A stretch of 5,888 nt of DNA from Actinomycetes bacterium (GTDB taxonomy: Bacteria > Actinomycetota > Acidimicrobiia > Spongiisociales > UBA4744): the NCBI GenBank assembly GCA_024641205.1, contig JAHEDM010000182.1, positions 1 to 5,888 of the forward strand, written 5' to 3'. The translations under genes were made by a program, and so were the position numbers. Below the pieces are notes generated by a model, which made no database searches, was not told the origin of the DNA, and saw only the letters and a program-made list of their open reading frames with translations. Shown here piece after piece: positions 1-5,123 of this stretch (positions are counted from its first letter, which is position 1; the number at the start of each line of letters is the position of its first letter).

Positions 1-58
1 ACGCCACAAAAGGCCTCTGGCCATCGCGGAACGAAACCAATCGTTCACTGATGCCCAC

Positions 59-64
59 GGAGGG
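59..64 (+). promoter_or_regulatory. Shine-Dalgarno sequence of the small orphan gene
   Basis: GGAGGG lies 7 bases before the ATG at 72. It decides the start: an in-frame ATG at 51 lies upstream of this site and has no comparable purine run before it, so the 65-codon form is preferred over the 72-codon form. Confidence 0.6.
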
Positions 65-71
65 TTATCTA

Positions 72-269
72 ATGACCAGATCATGGCTGGAAATCGACCG
101 GGACCATTCCCGGCTCACCGCACAGATGGCGACGGTGCAAGAGGAAATCGACGGGCTAGTCGCCCGCACCGATTTGACCGAAGGACAGCGCGAACACCTC
201 GAGCGGAAACGCCGGCAGTTCAACCTGAAGGTACTCCATACCCAGATGTGGCTGACTACCCGGCTGTAA
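72..269 (+). CDS. Small hypothetical protein (65 aa), charged and helical
   Basis: I do not recognise a family for this gene. It encodes 65 residues from an ATG with a well placed GGAGGG 7 bases upstream, to a TAA stop. The product is highly charged and polar, with many Glu, Arg and Gln residues and regularly spaced Leu and Ile (LTAQMATVQEEIDGLVAR, then a second charged stretch around residues 35-50). This suggests two amphipathic helices, possibly a short coiled-coil hairpin. There is no signal peptide, membrane segment, cysteine cluster or obvious DNA-binding motif. It points towards the tRNA cluster, which lies on the opposite strand, and has no operon partner in view. The good ribosome-binding site and protein-like composition argue that it is real. 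It could still be a chance reading frame or a remnant at the edge of an old tRNA-linked insertion. Function unknown. Confidence 0.5.
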   Translation: MTRSWLEIDRDHSRLTAQMATVQEEIDGLVARTDLTEGQREHLERKRRQFNLKVLHTQMWLTTRL

Positions 270-479
270 CTCGAACCTGGGACCTTCAGGAGCAACTCAA
301 GGACTTTTCAGATTTGGTCGAGTGGTGCTCGCCCTTGCCGGGGAGTCCTAGCCGGACGGACTGTCGGACATGACCGAACTTGGCTGAAACGTCGAGGCCG
401 CGAAAAGGCCGCAAGACACCCAGAAACACCCCCAAGTTTTGACAGACACTGATACCAACAGTGTGTGCCGAGGGACGTG
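270..479. other. Intergenic region without a supportable gene
   Basis: Between the small gene and the tRNA terminator I see no convincing coding region. An open frame on the minus strand runs through here but starts inside the tRNA-Phe gene and has no family resemblance. The only local structure is a 6-bp inverted repeat, ACACTG at 446-451 and CAGTGT at 459-464, separated by seven bases. It is too short to call. Confidence 0.5.
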
Positions 480-530
480 ACAAAACCCCAGGTATACAAA
501 CCCCTTTGGGGGTCTTACCTGGGGTTTTGT
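480..530 (-). terminator. Long hairpin terminator of the tRNA-Asp/tRNA-Phe operon, probably bidirectional
   Basis: ACAAAACCCCAGGTA at 480-494 and TACCTGGGGTTTTGT at 516-530 are perfect 15-bp inverted repeats. The 21-base loop itself holds a small CCCC-TTT-GGGG hairpin at 501-511. In the minus direction the second arm ends in GGGGTTTTGT, giving a GC stem followed by a U-rich end paired with an A-rich start. This is typical of intrinsic terminators that work both ways. The right arm stops at 530 and the CCA end of tRNA-Phe begins at 531, so no bases separate gene and hairpin. In the plus direction it could also stop transcripts coming from the small gene at 72-269. Confidence 0.8.
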
Positions 531-606
531 TGGTGGCCAGGGGCAGAATCGAACTGCCGACCCCAGGTTTTTCAGACCTGTGCTCTACCAACTGAGCTAC
601 CTGGCC
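531..606 (-). tRNA. tRNA-Phe (anticodon GAA), CCA encoded
   Basis: The reverse complement folds as a complete 76-base cloverleaf. The acceptor stem GGCCAGG pairs with CCTGGCC and is followed by discriminator A and an encoded CCA. The D arm is GCTC/GAGC with an AGTTGGTA loop, and the anticodon stem CAGGT/ACCTG has loop CTGAAAA. The variable loop is GGGTC, and the T arm is GGCAG/CTGCC with loop TTCGATT. The anticodon at positions 34-36 reads GAA, giving phenylalanine, and all stems are fully Watson-Crick. It is the second gene of a minus-strand pair, 34 bases downstream of tRNA-Asp, and ends directly at a strong hairpin. It is presumably cut from a common transcript. Confidence 0.97.
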
Positions 607-640
607 GAGTGCACCCTTTGGGGCGCAGATGTAGAACCAC

Positions 641-718
641 TGGCGGGGACGACGGGATTTGAACCCGCGACCTCCGGCTTGACAGGCCGGCGTGAACTCC
701 AGGCTTCACCACGCCCCC
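641..718 (-). tRNA. tRNA-Asp (anticodon GTC), CCA encoded
   Basis: The reverse complement forms a 78-base cloverleaf. Acceptor GGGGGCG pairs with CGTCCCC (one G-U pair), followed by discriminator G and an encoded CCA. The D arm is GTGA/TCAC with a 10-base loop containing GG. The anticodon stem CCGGC/GCCGG has loop CTGTCAA, and the T arm GCGGG/CCCGT has loop TTCAAAT. The anticodon is GTC, giving aspartate. The G discriminator and GUC anticodon are the usual aspartate identity elements. It is the first gene of the two-tRNA operon; the 34-base spacer (607-640) before tRNA-Phe has no promoter-like sequence that I can see. Confidence 0.97.
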
Positions 719-801
719 AGGGGGGTTGCTCGCCGTTTGGCTCGCGTCGCACAGGTTAGCCCTGCATTGGAGAGGCGCGCCAGGTGGCGGAACAGCAGGG
801 A

Positions 802-807
802 AGTATA
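802..807 (-). promoter_or_regulatory. Possible -10 element for the tRNA operon
   Basis: On the minus strand this reads TATACT, five of six matches to TATAAT, about 84 bases before the 5' end of tRNA-Asp. No good -35 is found at 16-18 bases upstream (the hexamer at 17 bases is AGCCGG), so the call rests on the -10 alone. The tRNAs could also be read through from the oxidoreductase gene upstream. Confidence 0.3.
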
Positions 808-808
808 G

Positions 809-830
809 AGCCCGGTGAGACAACCCGGCT
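809..830 (-). terminator. Possible weak terminator of the oxidoreductase gene
   Basis: On the minus strand AGCCGGGT, a six-base loop, and ACCGGGCT can form an 8-bp stem with one central G-G mismatch, overlapping the TAG stop of the oxidoreductase. It is followed by CTATACTT rather than a true U tract. It may be a weak terminator or an incidental GC-rich hairpin. Confidence 0.25.
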
Positions 831-1842
831 AGAACCGAAGAACGATCTTCCCGAGTTGCTGCCCGGCTTCCAACCGGGCCAGGGCCGCCGGGAGCTCGCC
901 GAAGTCAAAGATCTTGTCGAGCGCAACGGGTACGCGACCGTCGCCGACCAAATCGGTCACTGCGGCGAACTCGTCGTAGTCGAACATGGTCGATCCCATG
1001 ATCTCGAGCTGTTTGAAGAAGAGGTACGGCACGGTGATCTCGACCTTCGTGCCACTGGTCGAACCGCACGTGACCAACCTCCCGCCCGGTTCGAGCGAGC
1101 GAACCGATTGTTCCCAGGTGGCAGGACCGACGTTCTCCAACACGACGTCCGCGCCATGTCCGAGTTCTCGTTTGAGATCCTTGGCGAATTGGTTGGTTGA
1201 ATTGAACCCGCCTGCGGCGCCCTGCTGGATGGCCCTACAAATCTTGTCCGTGATGGTGGAGGTCACGTAAACGGTGGCGCCCATCGCCTTGCCAAGGGCC
1301 AGACCGGCGCTGGACACGCCGCCACCCACCCCGACGACCAAAAGCACGTCACCAGCGCTGAGGCGGGCCCGTCGCAACATACGGTGGGCGGTGCCGGTGG
1401 CCAACCCGTAGGCGGCCGCTTCTTCCCAGGACAATTGCTCCGGCTTGGGGAGTACATTCCGGTCTGGCACGACCACGTACTCGGCCAGGGTGCCCCACCG
1501 GTGCTCACCGAGAATCTGATATGTGGAGCAGAGCGGCGTGTCGCCCCGCAAGCAGGCTGCACAGACGCCGCAGCCAACACTGGGATTGACGACTACTTCC
1601 TCGCCCGGTCGGACGGCGGTGACGCCTTCGCCCACCGCGTCGATGATGCCGGCGCCGTCGGCACCCGCTACGTGGGGAAGATGGGGCTTGGGCATCCCAA
1701 GCGACGACCAGATGTCCAGGTGGTTGAGGGCGGAAGCAGTCAGTTTGACCCGCACTTCGCCCGGTCCCGGTTCGGGTGTGGCCACCTCTTCGAGAACGAA
1801 GGATTGCGGCCCACCGATATCGTGCAGCACCCACGCCTTCAT
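829..1842 (-). CDS. Zinc-type medium-chain dehydrogenase/reductase (alcohol dehydrogenase or quinone oxidoreductase-like)
   Basis: This 337-residue protein belongs to the MDR superfamily, probably a cytosolic NAD(P)H-dependent reductase. An N-terminal GroES-like domain starts MKAWVLHDIGGPQ and carries ALNHLDIW (residues 38-45) and GADGAGI (60-66). The structural zinc site is intact as Cys91, Cys94, Cys97 and Cys105. A Rossmann domain follows with the nucleotide-binding loop VVGVGGGVSS at 169-178, and later ENVGPATWEQS and GGRLVTCGST. The usual catalytic zinc motif GHE is replaced by GAD, so it probably works without catalytic zinc, as in the Zn_ADH_like1 group it resembles. Substrate unknown. 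The ATG at 1842 was chosen because MDR proteins start at MKA, although the frame stays open to an ATG at 1917. That longer form would start inside the left palindromic repeat and add 25 non-homologous residues. A promoter-like element ends 7 bases before 1842, so the mRNA may be leaderless. The gene is divergent from the thioesterase. Confidence 0.9.
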   Translation of the reverse strand: MKAWVLHDIGGPQSFVLEEVATPEPGPGEVRVKLTASALNHLDIWSSLGMPKPHLPHVAGADGAGIIDAVGEGVTAVRPGEEVVVNPSVGCGVCAACLRGDTPLCSTYQILGEHRWGTLAEYVVVPDRNVLPKPEQLSWEEAAAYGLATGTAHRMLRRARLSAGDVLLVVGVGGGVSSAGLALGKAMGATVYVTSTITDKICRAIQQGAAGGFNSTNQFAKDLKRELGHGADVVLENVGPATWEQSVRSLEPGGRLVTCGSTSGTKVEITVPYLFFKQLEIMGSTMFDYDEFAAVTDLVGDGRVPVALDKIFDFGELPAALARLEAGQQLGKIVLRF

Positions 1843-1849
1843 GGCGGCC

Positions 1850-1879
1850 AGAGTAGCCGCCTCTCCAGGGGGTTGTGAC
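1850..1879 (-). promoter_or_regulatory. Predicted promoter of the oxidoreductase, leaderless type
   Basis: On the minus strand GTCACA (plus coordinates 1874-1879, four of six to TTGACA) is followed after 18 bases by TACTCT (1850-1855), which matches the TANNNT form common in actinobacterial -10 boxes. The start ATG at 1842 follows 7 bases after TACTCT, where transcription would begin. No Shine-Dalgarno sequence lies at a normal distance, which agrees with a leaderless mRNA. This is an inference from spacing. Confidence 0.45.
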
Positions 1880-1887
1880 GGGCGCAT

Positions 1888-1950
1888 ATCCCGAACTTGC
1901 GTGAGAAACCCGCGCATAGCGCAGCCAACTCACGCCAGAACGGGACTAGG
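1888..1950. repeat. Palindromic dispersed repeat, left copy
   Basis: This 63-base element has a 62-base sister at 2369-2430 in the same orientation. The first 36 bases are identical; the rest differs by a few substitutions and one single-base indel. The arms CCGAACTTGCGTGAG (1891-1905) and CTCACGCCAGAACGG (1929-1943) pair except for a symmetric AA/AA bulge and one mismatch at 1936. Inside lies GCGC-ATA-GCGC (1912-1922). It sits between the divergent oxidoreductase and thioesterase genes, next to both predicted promoters. There is no T tract, so it does not look like an intrinsic terminator. It may be a REP/MITE-like element or a binding site. Confidence 0.85.
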
Positions 1951-1954
1951 CGCA

Positions 1955-1966
1955 CACGCTAGCGTG
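1955..1966 (+). promoter_or_regulatory. Predicted -10 and palindromic operator before the thioesterase gene
   Basis: CACGCTAGCGTG is a perfect 12-bp palindrome. It contains TAGCGT (1960-1965), a TANNNT-type -10 box, followed by six bases and then the ATG at 1972. That spacing would put transcription initiation at the start codon, and no Shine-Dalgarno sequence is present, so the mRNA is plausibly leaderless. No convincing -35 is seen 16-18 bases upstream. A protein bound to the palindrome would block this promoter. Both roles are inferred. Confidence 0.4.
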
Positions 1967-1971
1967 GCTCC

Positions 1972-2385
1972 ATGGCTCACCGCATCGAATTGAAAGTCCG
2001 CTTCTACGAGCTGGACCCGTACGATCATGTCAATCACACGGCCTATTTCGGGTACTTCGAAACCGCCCGGGTGGAAGCACTCGAGTCGATTGGGTGGGGA
2101 CTCCACCTGCTCAAGGAAGTGGGCGTGCAGATCGTCGTGGTCGACATGGTCGCCAGGTTCGAGATCCCGGCTGTGGCAGGGGACACGGTGGTGGTGCAAT
2201 CCGAGGTGCTCGAGGTCAAACGGGCGAGTTCTCGCTGGCGGCAAACGATGACGCGGAATGGAGAGACGGTTGCGACCCTCGAGGTCATGGCTGCTTCCAT
2301 CAACGCAAATGGCCGTCCGTGTCGATTACCAGAGGGTATGGCTGCGGCGCTGGACTTTTTGCGGGCTCATCCCGAACTTGCGTGA
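1972..2385 (+). CDS. Acyl-CoA thioesterase, 4HBT/YbgC-like hotdog fold
   Basis: This 137-residue protein is a single hotdog domain, the normal length for the 4-hydroxybenzoyl-CoA thioesterase family. It probably hydrolyses an acyl-CoA or acyl-carrier thioester in the cytoplasm as an oligomer. The N-terminal signature RFYELDPYDHVNHTAYFGYF (residues 10-29) matches the family's catalytic region: Asp15 is in the position of the catalytic aspartate, and HVNH and Tyr25 open the long central helix (FETARVEALESIG). The later strands VQIVVVDMVARFEIPA and DTVVVQSEVLEVKRAS fit the rest of the sheet. The exact substrate cannot be told. The ATG at 1972 is preferred because the signature begins right after it. 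The gene diverges from the oxidoreductase and converges on the importer operon. Its last codons and TGA stop lie inside the right palindromic repeat, so the final residues (about PELA) come from repeat sequence. Confidence 0.9.
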   Translation: MAHRIELKVRFYELDPYDHVNHTAYFGYFETARVEALESIGWGLHLLKEVGVQIVVVDMVARFEIPAVAGDTVVVQSEVLEVKRASSRWRQTMTRNGETVATLEVMAASINANGRPCRLPEGMAAALDFLRAHPELA

Positions 2386-2430
2386 GAAACCCGCGCATAG
2401 CGCAACAAACTCACGCAAGAACGGAATAGG
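2369..2430. repeat. Palindromic dispersed repeat, right copy
   Basis: This is the sister of the copy at 1888-1950, starting 481 bases downstream in the same orientation. Here the core stem is perfect: CTTGCGTGAG (2377-2386) pairs with CTCACGCAAG (2410-2419), and past a symmetric AA/AA bulge CCG (2372-2374) pairs with CGG (2422-2424). The inner hairpin GCGC-ATA-GCGC spans 2393-2403. It covers the thioesterase stop codon (2383-2385) and most of the 53-base gap before the convergent ATPase stop at 2439. It could hinder transcription from both sides, but neither direction has a T tract after the stem. Confidence 0.85.
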
Positions 2431-2438
2431 AACGGCGC

Positions 2439-3449
2439 TCAGTCCAGGACCACGACTGCGTCGGGGTCGATGGCAAGGTTCACGGTCTGGCCGACATCTG
2501 GAACGGGGTGTTGGTCGATCTCCATATCCAGCAGAACCCCGGATGGAGTCGATACGCGCAATTGGAAGTGCCCGCCCCGAAAGCTCCGGGTGACCACGGT
2601 TCCCCGGACGGTCCCGGCCTCAGAGACGGTGAACGCATCGGGTCGAATCACCAGACGGTGAGAGCCTGAGGCATCGCTTGCGATCGCCACGCTGCCGAAG
2701 CTGGTATCCGCAACGCCGCCGGTGATCGTGGCGTCGATGATGTTGTCGAAGCCGAGGAATCGGGCCACCCATTCGTCCCCGGGTTTGTGCCATACCTGCT
2801 CGGGAGTCCCCTCCTGGGCGACGGTTCCGTCCTTCATGATGACGATCCGGTCGGCCAGGCCAAAGGCCTCTTCTTGATCGTGCGTCACGTAGAGCGTGGT
2901 GATGCCGCGCTCAACGAATAGGTGGCGCAACTCGCCGACGAGCCGCTCCCGCATGCCCCGATCGAGGGACCCAACCGGCTCGTCGAGCATCAGCATGCGA
3001 GGGGCGGGGGCCAGGGCTCTGGCGAGAGCGACCCGTTGCTGTTCCCCCCCGGACAGGTTGCCAACCGACCGATCCTGGTATCCCGGCAGTCCTACCCAGT
3101 CGAGTACTACGGCGACCCGCTCCTGGATGCGATCTCCCGGCATATGTGCCATCCGCAGTCCAAAGGCGACATTGCCTGCCACGGTCCGGTGGGGAAACAG
3201 CGCGTAATCCTGGAACATGAGCCCAAACCCACGTTCATGGCTGGCGACGTTGTCGAGACGTTGACCATCCCAGGCGAGCGATCCGGATTCGGGAGCCTGT
3301 AACCCGGCGATCACCCGGAGCAGAGTTGTTTTCCCGCTCCCACTCGGCCCCAGTACGGCGAGGATCTCGCCATCGGTCACCGTCAGATCGACGCGGTCGA
3401 GAGCGGTCTTCTCTCCGAACCGGACGGTGAGGTTCTGTACTTCAAGCAT
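2439..3449 (-). CDS. thiQ: ABC importer ATPase with C-terminal TOBE-like domain (ThiQ/FbpC-like)
   Basis: This is the cytoplasmic ATP-hydrolysing subunit of the importer, 336 residues. All ABC motifs are present: Walker A GPSGSGKTT (34-42), Q-loop FQDYALFPH with Gln80, signature LSGGEQQ (132-138), Walker B MLMLDE (152-157), D-loop SLD (161-163) and switch His190 in THDQEEA. Residues from about 235 form an extra region with FRGGHFQLRV and paired beta-type segments, typical of a TOBE domain. Enterobacterial ThiQ is about 230 residues and lacks it, so this subunit looks more like FbpC/PotA-type ATPases. It follows the permease on the same strand with a 33-base gap. The ATG at 3449 (MLEVQNLTVRF) was chosen by homology. 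An in-frame TTG at 3476, six bases after the permease stop, would add nine residues and is possible; neither start has a strong Shine-Dalgarno. ATPase role is certain; thiamine assignment comes from the neighbours. Confidence 0.85.
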   Translation of the reverse strand: MLEVQNLTVRFGEKTALDRVDLTVTDGEILAVLGPSGSGKTTLLRVIAGLQAPESGSLAWDGQRLDNVASHERGFGLMFQDYALFPHRTVAGNVAFGLRMAHMPGDRIQERVAVVLDWVGLPGYQDRSVGNLSGGEQQRVALARALAPAPRMLMLDEPVGSLDRGMRERLVGELRHLFVERGITTLYVTHDQEEAFGLADRIVIMKDGTVAQEGTPEQVWHKPGDEWVARFLGFDNIIDATITGGVADTSFGSVAIASDASGSHRLVIRPDAFTVSEAGTVRGTVVTRSFRGGHFQLRVSTPSGVLLDMEIDQHPVPDVGQTVNLAIDPDAVVVLD

Positions 3450-3482
3450 GGGTGGTGACCAATTGTCGGATCGCAATTCTCA

Positions 3483-5123
3483 TCAGAATTCCCCCATCTC
3501 ACCGATTCGGAACCGTTCGATGGCCAGAATCGAGAAGGCGGTCAGACCCATCAGGATCGTGCTCAACGCCATGGCCTGGCTGAAATTGGCGGCTCCGGCC
3601 CTGCCCAATAACCGGAAGATGGCGACCGGCAGGGTGGGCGCATCCGGCCGGGCGATGAAGGAAGTGGCGCCGAACTCGCCGAGGGAGATCGCAAACGCAA
3701 ACCCCGCTCCAACCAGCATCGATCGAAAGATGAGGGGCAGATCGATCTCTCGCCATACCCGTCCGGGAGGCGCGCCCAGTACCGCGCCTGCTTCCCGGAG
3801 CCTGGTACGCACCGAGCGCATCACCGGCACCTCCGTGCGCACCACGAACGGGATGGCCACGAGGGCATGAGCGATTGGCACGAGGATTGGTGCGGTGCGC
3901 AGATCGATAGGTGTATCGAGCGCCACCAGAAAACCGAATCCAATGGTTACGGCGGATGTCCCGAGCGGGAGCATGAGTAGGACGTCGAACCAGCGCGAGA
4001 CCGCACTGCGGTGGTACGCGATGAGGCCGGCCGCCATGGTTCCGATGATGAGGGCGATCACGGTGGCTGCGACGGCGAAAAGAGCGGAGTTCCCGATGGC
4101 CTCAGCCGGAGCGACCAGGCTGGAGCCGGCTTTGCCAAGCGAACGATACGCATCCAGCCCGTACCCATCCCCGACCCGCAACGATCGTCCCGCCAGAACA
4201 GCCAGGGGCGACCCCAGGAAGAGGCCGGTAAAGCCGAGGACTCCCCAGACCAGTCCAGTTTCCCGCCAACCGCGGGGCGGGTGGGCAACCTCGACCACCG
4301 GCCGGAGCTGCAGTTCGGTGCTGCGCCGTTCCTGATAGCGGGAGTAGGCCACCAGGATCGAAGAAATGCCGACCAGTTGAACGACGGCCAGGGCGCCCGC
4401 AACGGGGAGGTCGAGAAAAGCGGTCGTTTGGCGCCAAATCTCGACTTCGATTGTCGAGAACTCGAATCCACCGAGGATCAGCACCACTCCGAAAGATGTG
4501 AAGGTGAAGAGGAAAACGATCGAGGCGGCGGCCGCAATCGCCGGGCGCAGGAGTGGGAGCGATACCTCCCGGAAGGTGCGCCACCGACCGGCTCCGAGCA
4601 TGCGGGCAGCTTCCTCCAGGCGCGGGTCGAGATGCGCCCATAGCCCGCCGACGGTTCTGACCACGACGGCGTAGTTATAGAAGACGTGGGCGATGAGAAT
4701 CGCCCAGATGGTCTGGCGGAGGTCGATTCCGAGCGGACCGTCGGGCCCGAGCATGGCCAGGTAGGCGGCCCCGACCACGACAGTCGGTAAGACGAACGGC
4801 ACCGTGATGGCAGCCCGAAAGAAGCTCTTGCCGGGGAAGGCGAATCGGGCGAACACGTACGCGGCCGGCATGGCAATCATCAGGGTCGCAAGCGTCGATG
4901 CGGTCGCCTGCCACAGCGTGAACCAGATGGCTCCGCGCAGGGAAGGGCGAACGGCGATGGCCGAGAACGCGGAGAACGAGAAACCGCCCTCCCCGAACAG
5001 GCTGATTCCCAGGATGCTGGCAACCGGATAGATGAAGAAGTAGCCGAGAAAGCCGAGCGGGATCGCGATGAGAACGAATCTCCTGAGGCGGCCCGGCCGT
5101 TTGGGCCGGTCTTGGCGGATCAC
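3483..5123 (-). CDS. thiP: ABC importer permease, fused two-domain (ThiP-like)
   Basis: This 546-residue inner-membrane permease carries two BPD-type transmembrane domains in one chain, with about twelve hydrophobic segments. Each half has an EAA coupling loop that docks on the ATPase: EAARMLGAGRWRTFREVSL at about 171-189, and EAGAVLGAPPGRVWREIDLP at about 444-463. A hydrophilic linker (about 260-290) joins the halves. Length and fused layout match ThiP (about 536 residues in E. coli); FbpB-type ferric permeases share the layout, so the call leans on the binding protein next door. The GTG at 5123 was chosen because GTGA overlaps the TGA stop of the upstream gene by four bases, with GGAGGT nine bases before it. 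A GTG at 5156 would add eleven residues. The gene is the middle one of the operon and probably translationally coupled to the binding-protein gene. Confidence 0.85.
   Translation of the reverse strand: MIRQDRPKRPGRLRRFVLIAIPLGFLGYFFIYPVASILGISLFGEGGFSFSAFSAIAVRPSLRGAIWFTLWQATASTLATLMIAMPAAYVFARFAFPGKSFFRAAITVPFVLPTVVVGAAYLAMLGPDGPLGIDLRQTIWAILIAHVFYNYAVVVRTVGGLWAHLDPRLEEAARMLGAGRWRTFREVSLPLLRPAIAAAASIVFLFTFTSFGVVLILGGFEFSTIEVEIWRQTTAFLDLPVAGALAVVQLVGISSILVAYSRYQERRSTELQLRPVVEVAHPPRGWRETGLVWGVLGFTGLFLGSPLAVLAGRSLRVGDGYGLDAYRSLGKAGSSLVAPAEAIGNSALFAVAATVIALIIGTMAAGLIAYHRSAVSRWFDVLLMLPLGTSAVTIGFGFLVALDTPIDLRTAPILVPIAHALVAIPFVVRTEVPVMRSVRTRLREAGAVLGAPPGRVWREIDLPLIFRSMLVGAGFAFAISLGEFGATSFIARPDAPTLPVAIFRLLGRAGAANFSQAMALSTILMGLTAFSILAIERFRIGEMGEF

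Noticed and set aside
264..295. A tRNA-like T-loop motif on the minus strand (GGTTCGAGT) next to the end of the small gene, which could be an attachment-site remnant
   Set aside because: The bases after the loop do not pair with those before it, no acceptor or anticodon stem is found, and there is no matching stretch in the two intact tRNAs that would mark an attachment-site duplication.
286..591. A 101-codon minus-strand open frame
   Set aside because: Its start lies inside tRNA-Phe and its N-terminal part is translated tRNA and terminator sequence; no ribosome-binding site or family match.
784..1200. A 138-codon plus-strand open frame opposite the oxidoreductase
   Set aside because: It is antisense to the conserved MDR coding sequence and its translation has no protein-family character; such antisense frames are expected at high GC.
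1842..1917. N-terminal extension of the oxidoreductase to the ATG at 1917
   Set aside because: The added 25 residues have no MDR homology and are largely translated from the palindromic repeat and promoter region; MKAWVLHDIGG is the normal family start.
1888..2430. The two repeats as the ends of a composite mobile element or as CRISPR repeats
   Set aside because: There are only two copies about 480 bases apart around an ordinary enzyme gene, with no transposase, no visible target-site duplication and no spacer periodicity.
2369..2438. Right palindrome as a classic bidirectional intrinsic terminator
   Set aside because: Neither direction has a T tract after the stem, and a nearly identical copy sits in a divergent promoter region, so a terminator call is not supported even though some hindrance is possible.
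4011..4643. A 210-codon plus-strand open frame opposite the permease
   Set aside because: It is antisense to conserved transmembrane coding sequence; its charged composition is what results from reading hydrophobic codons on the other strand.
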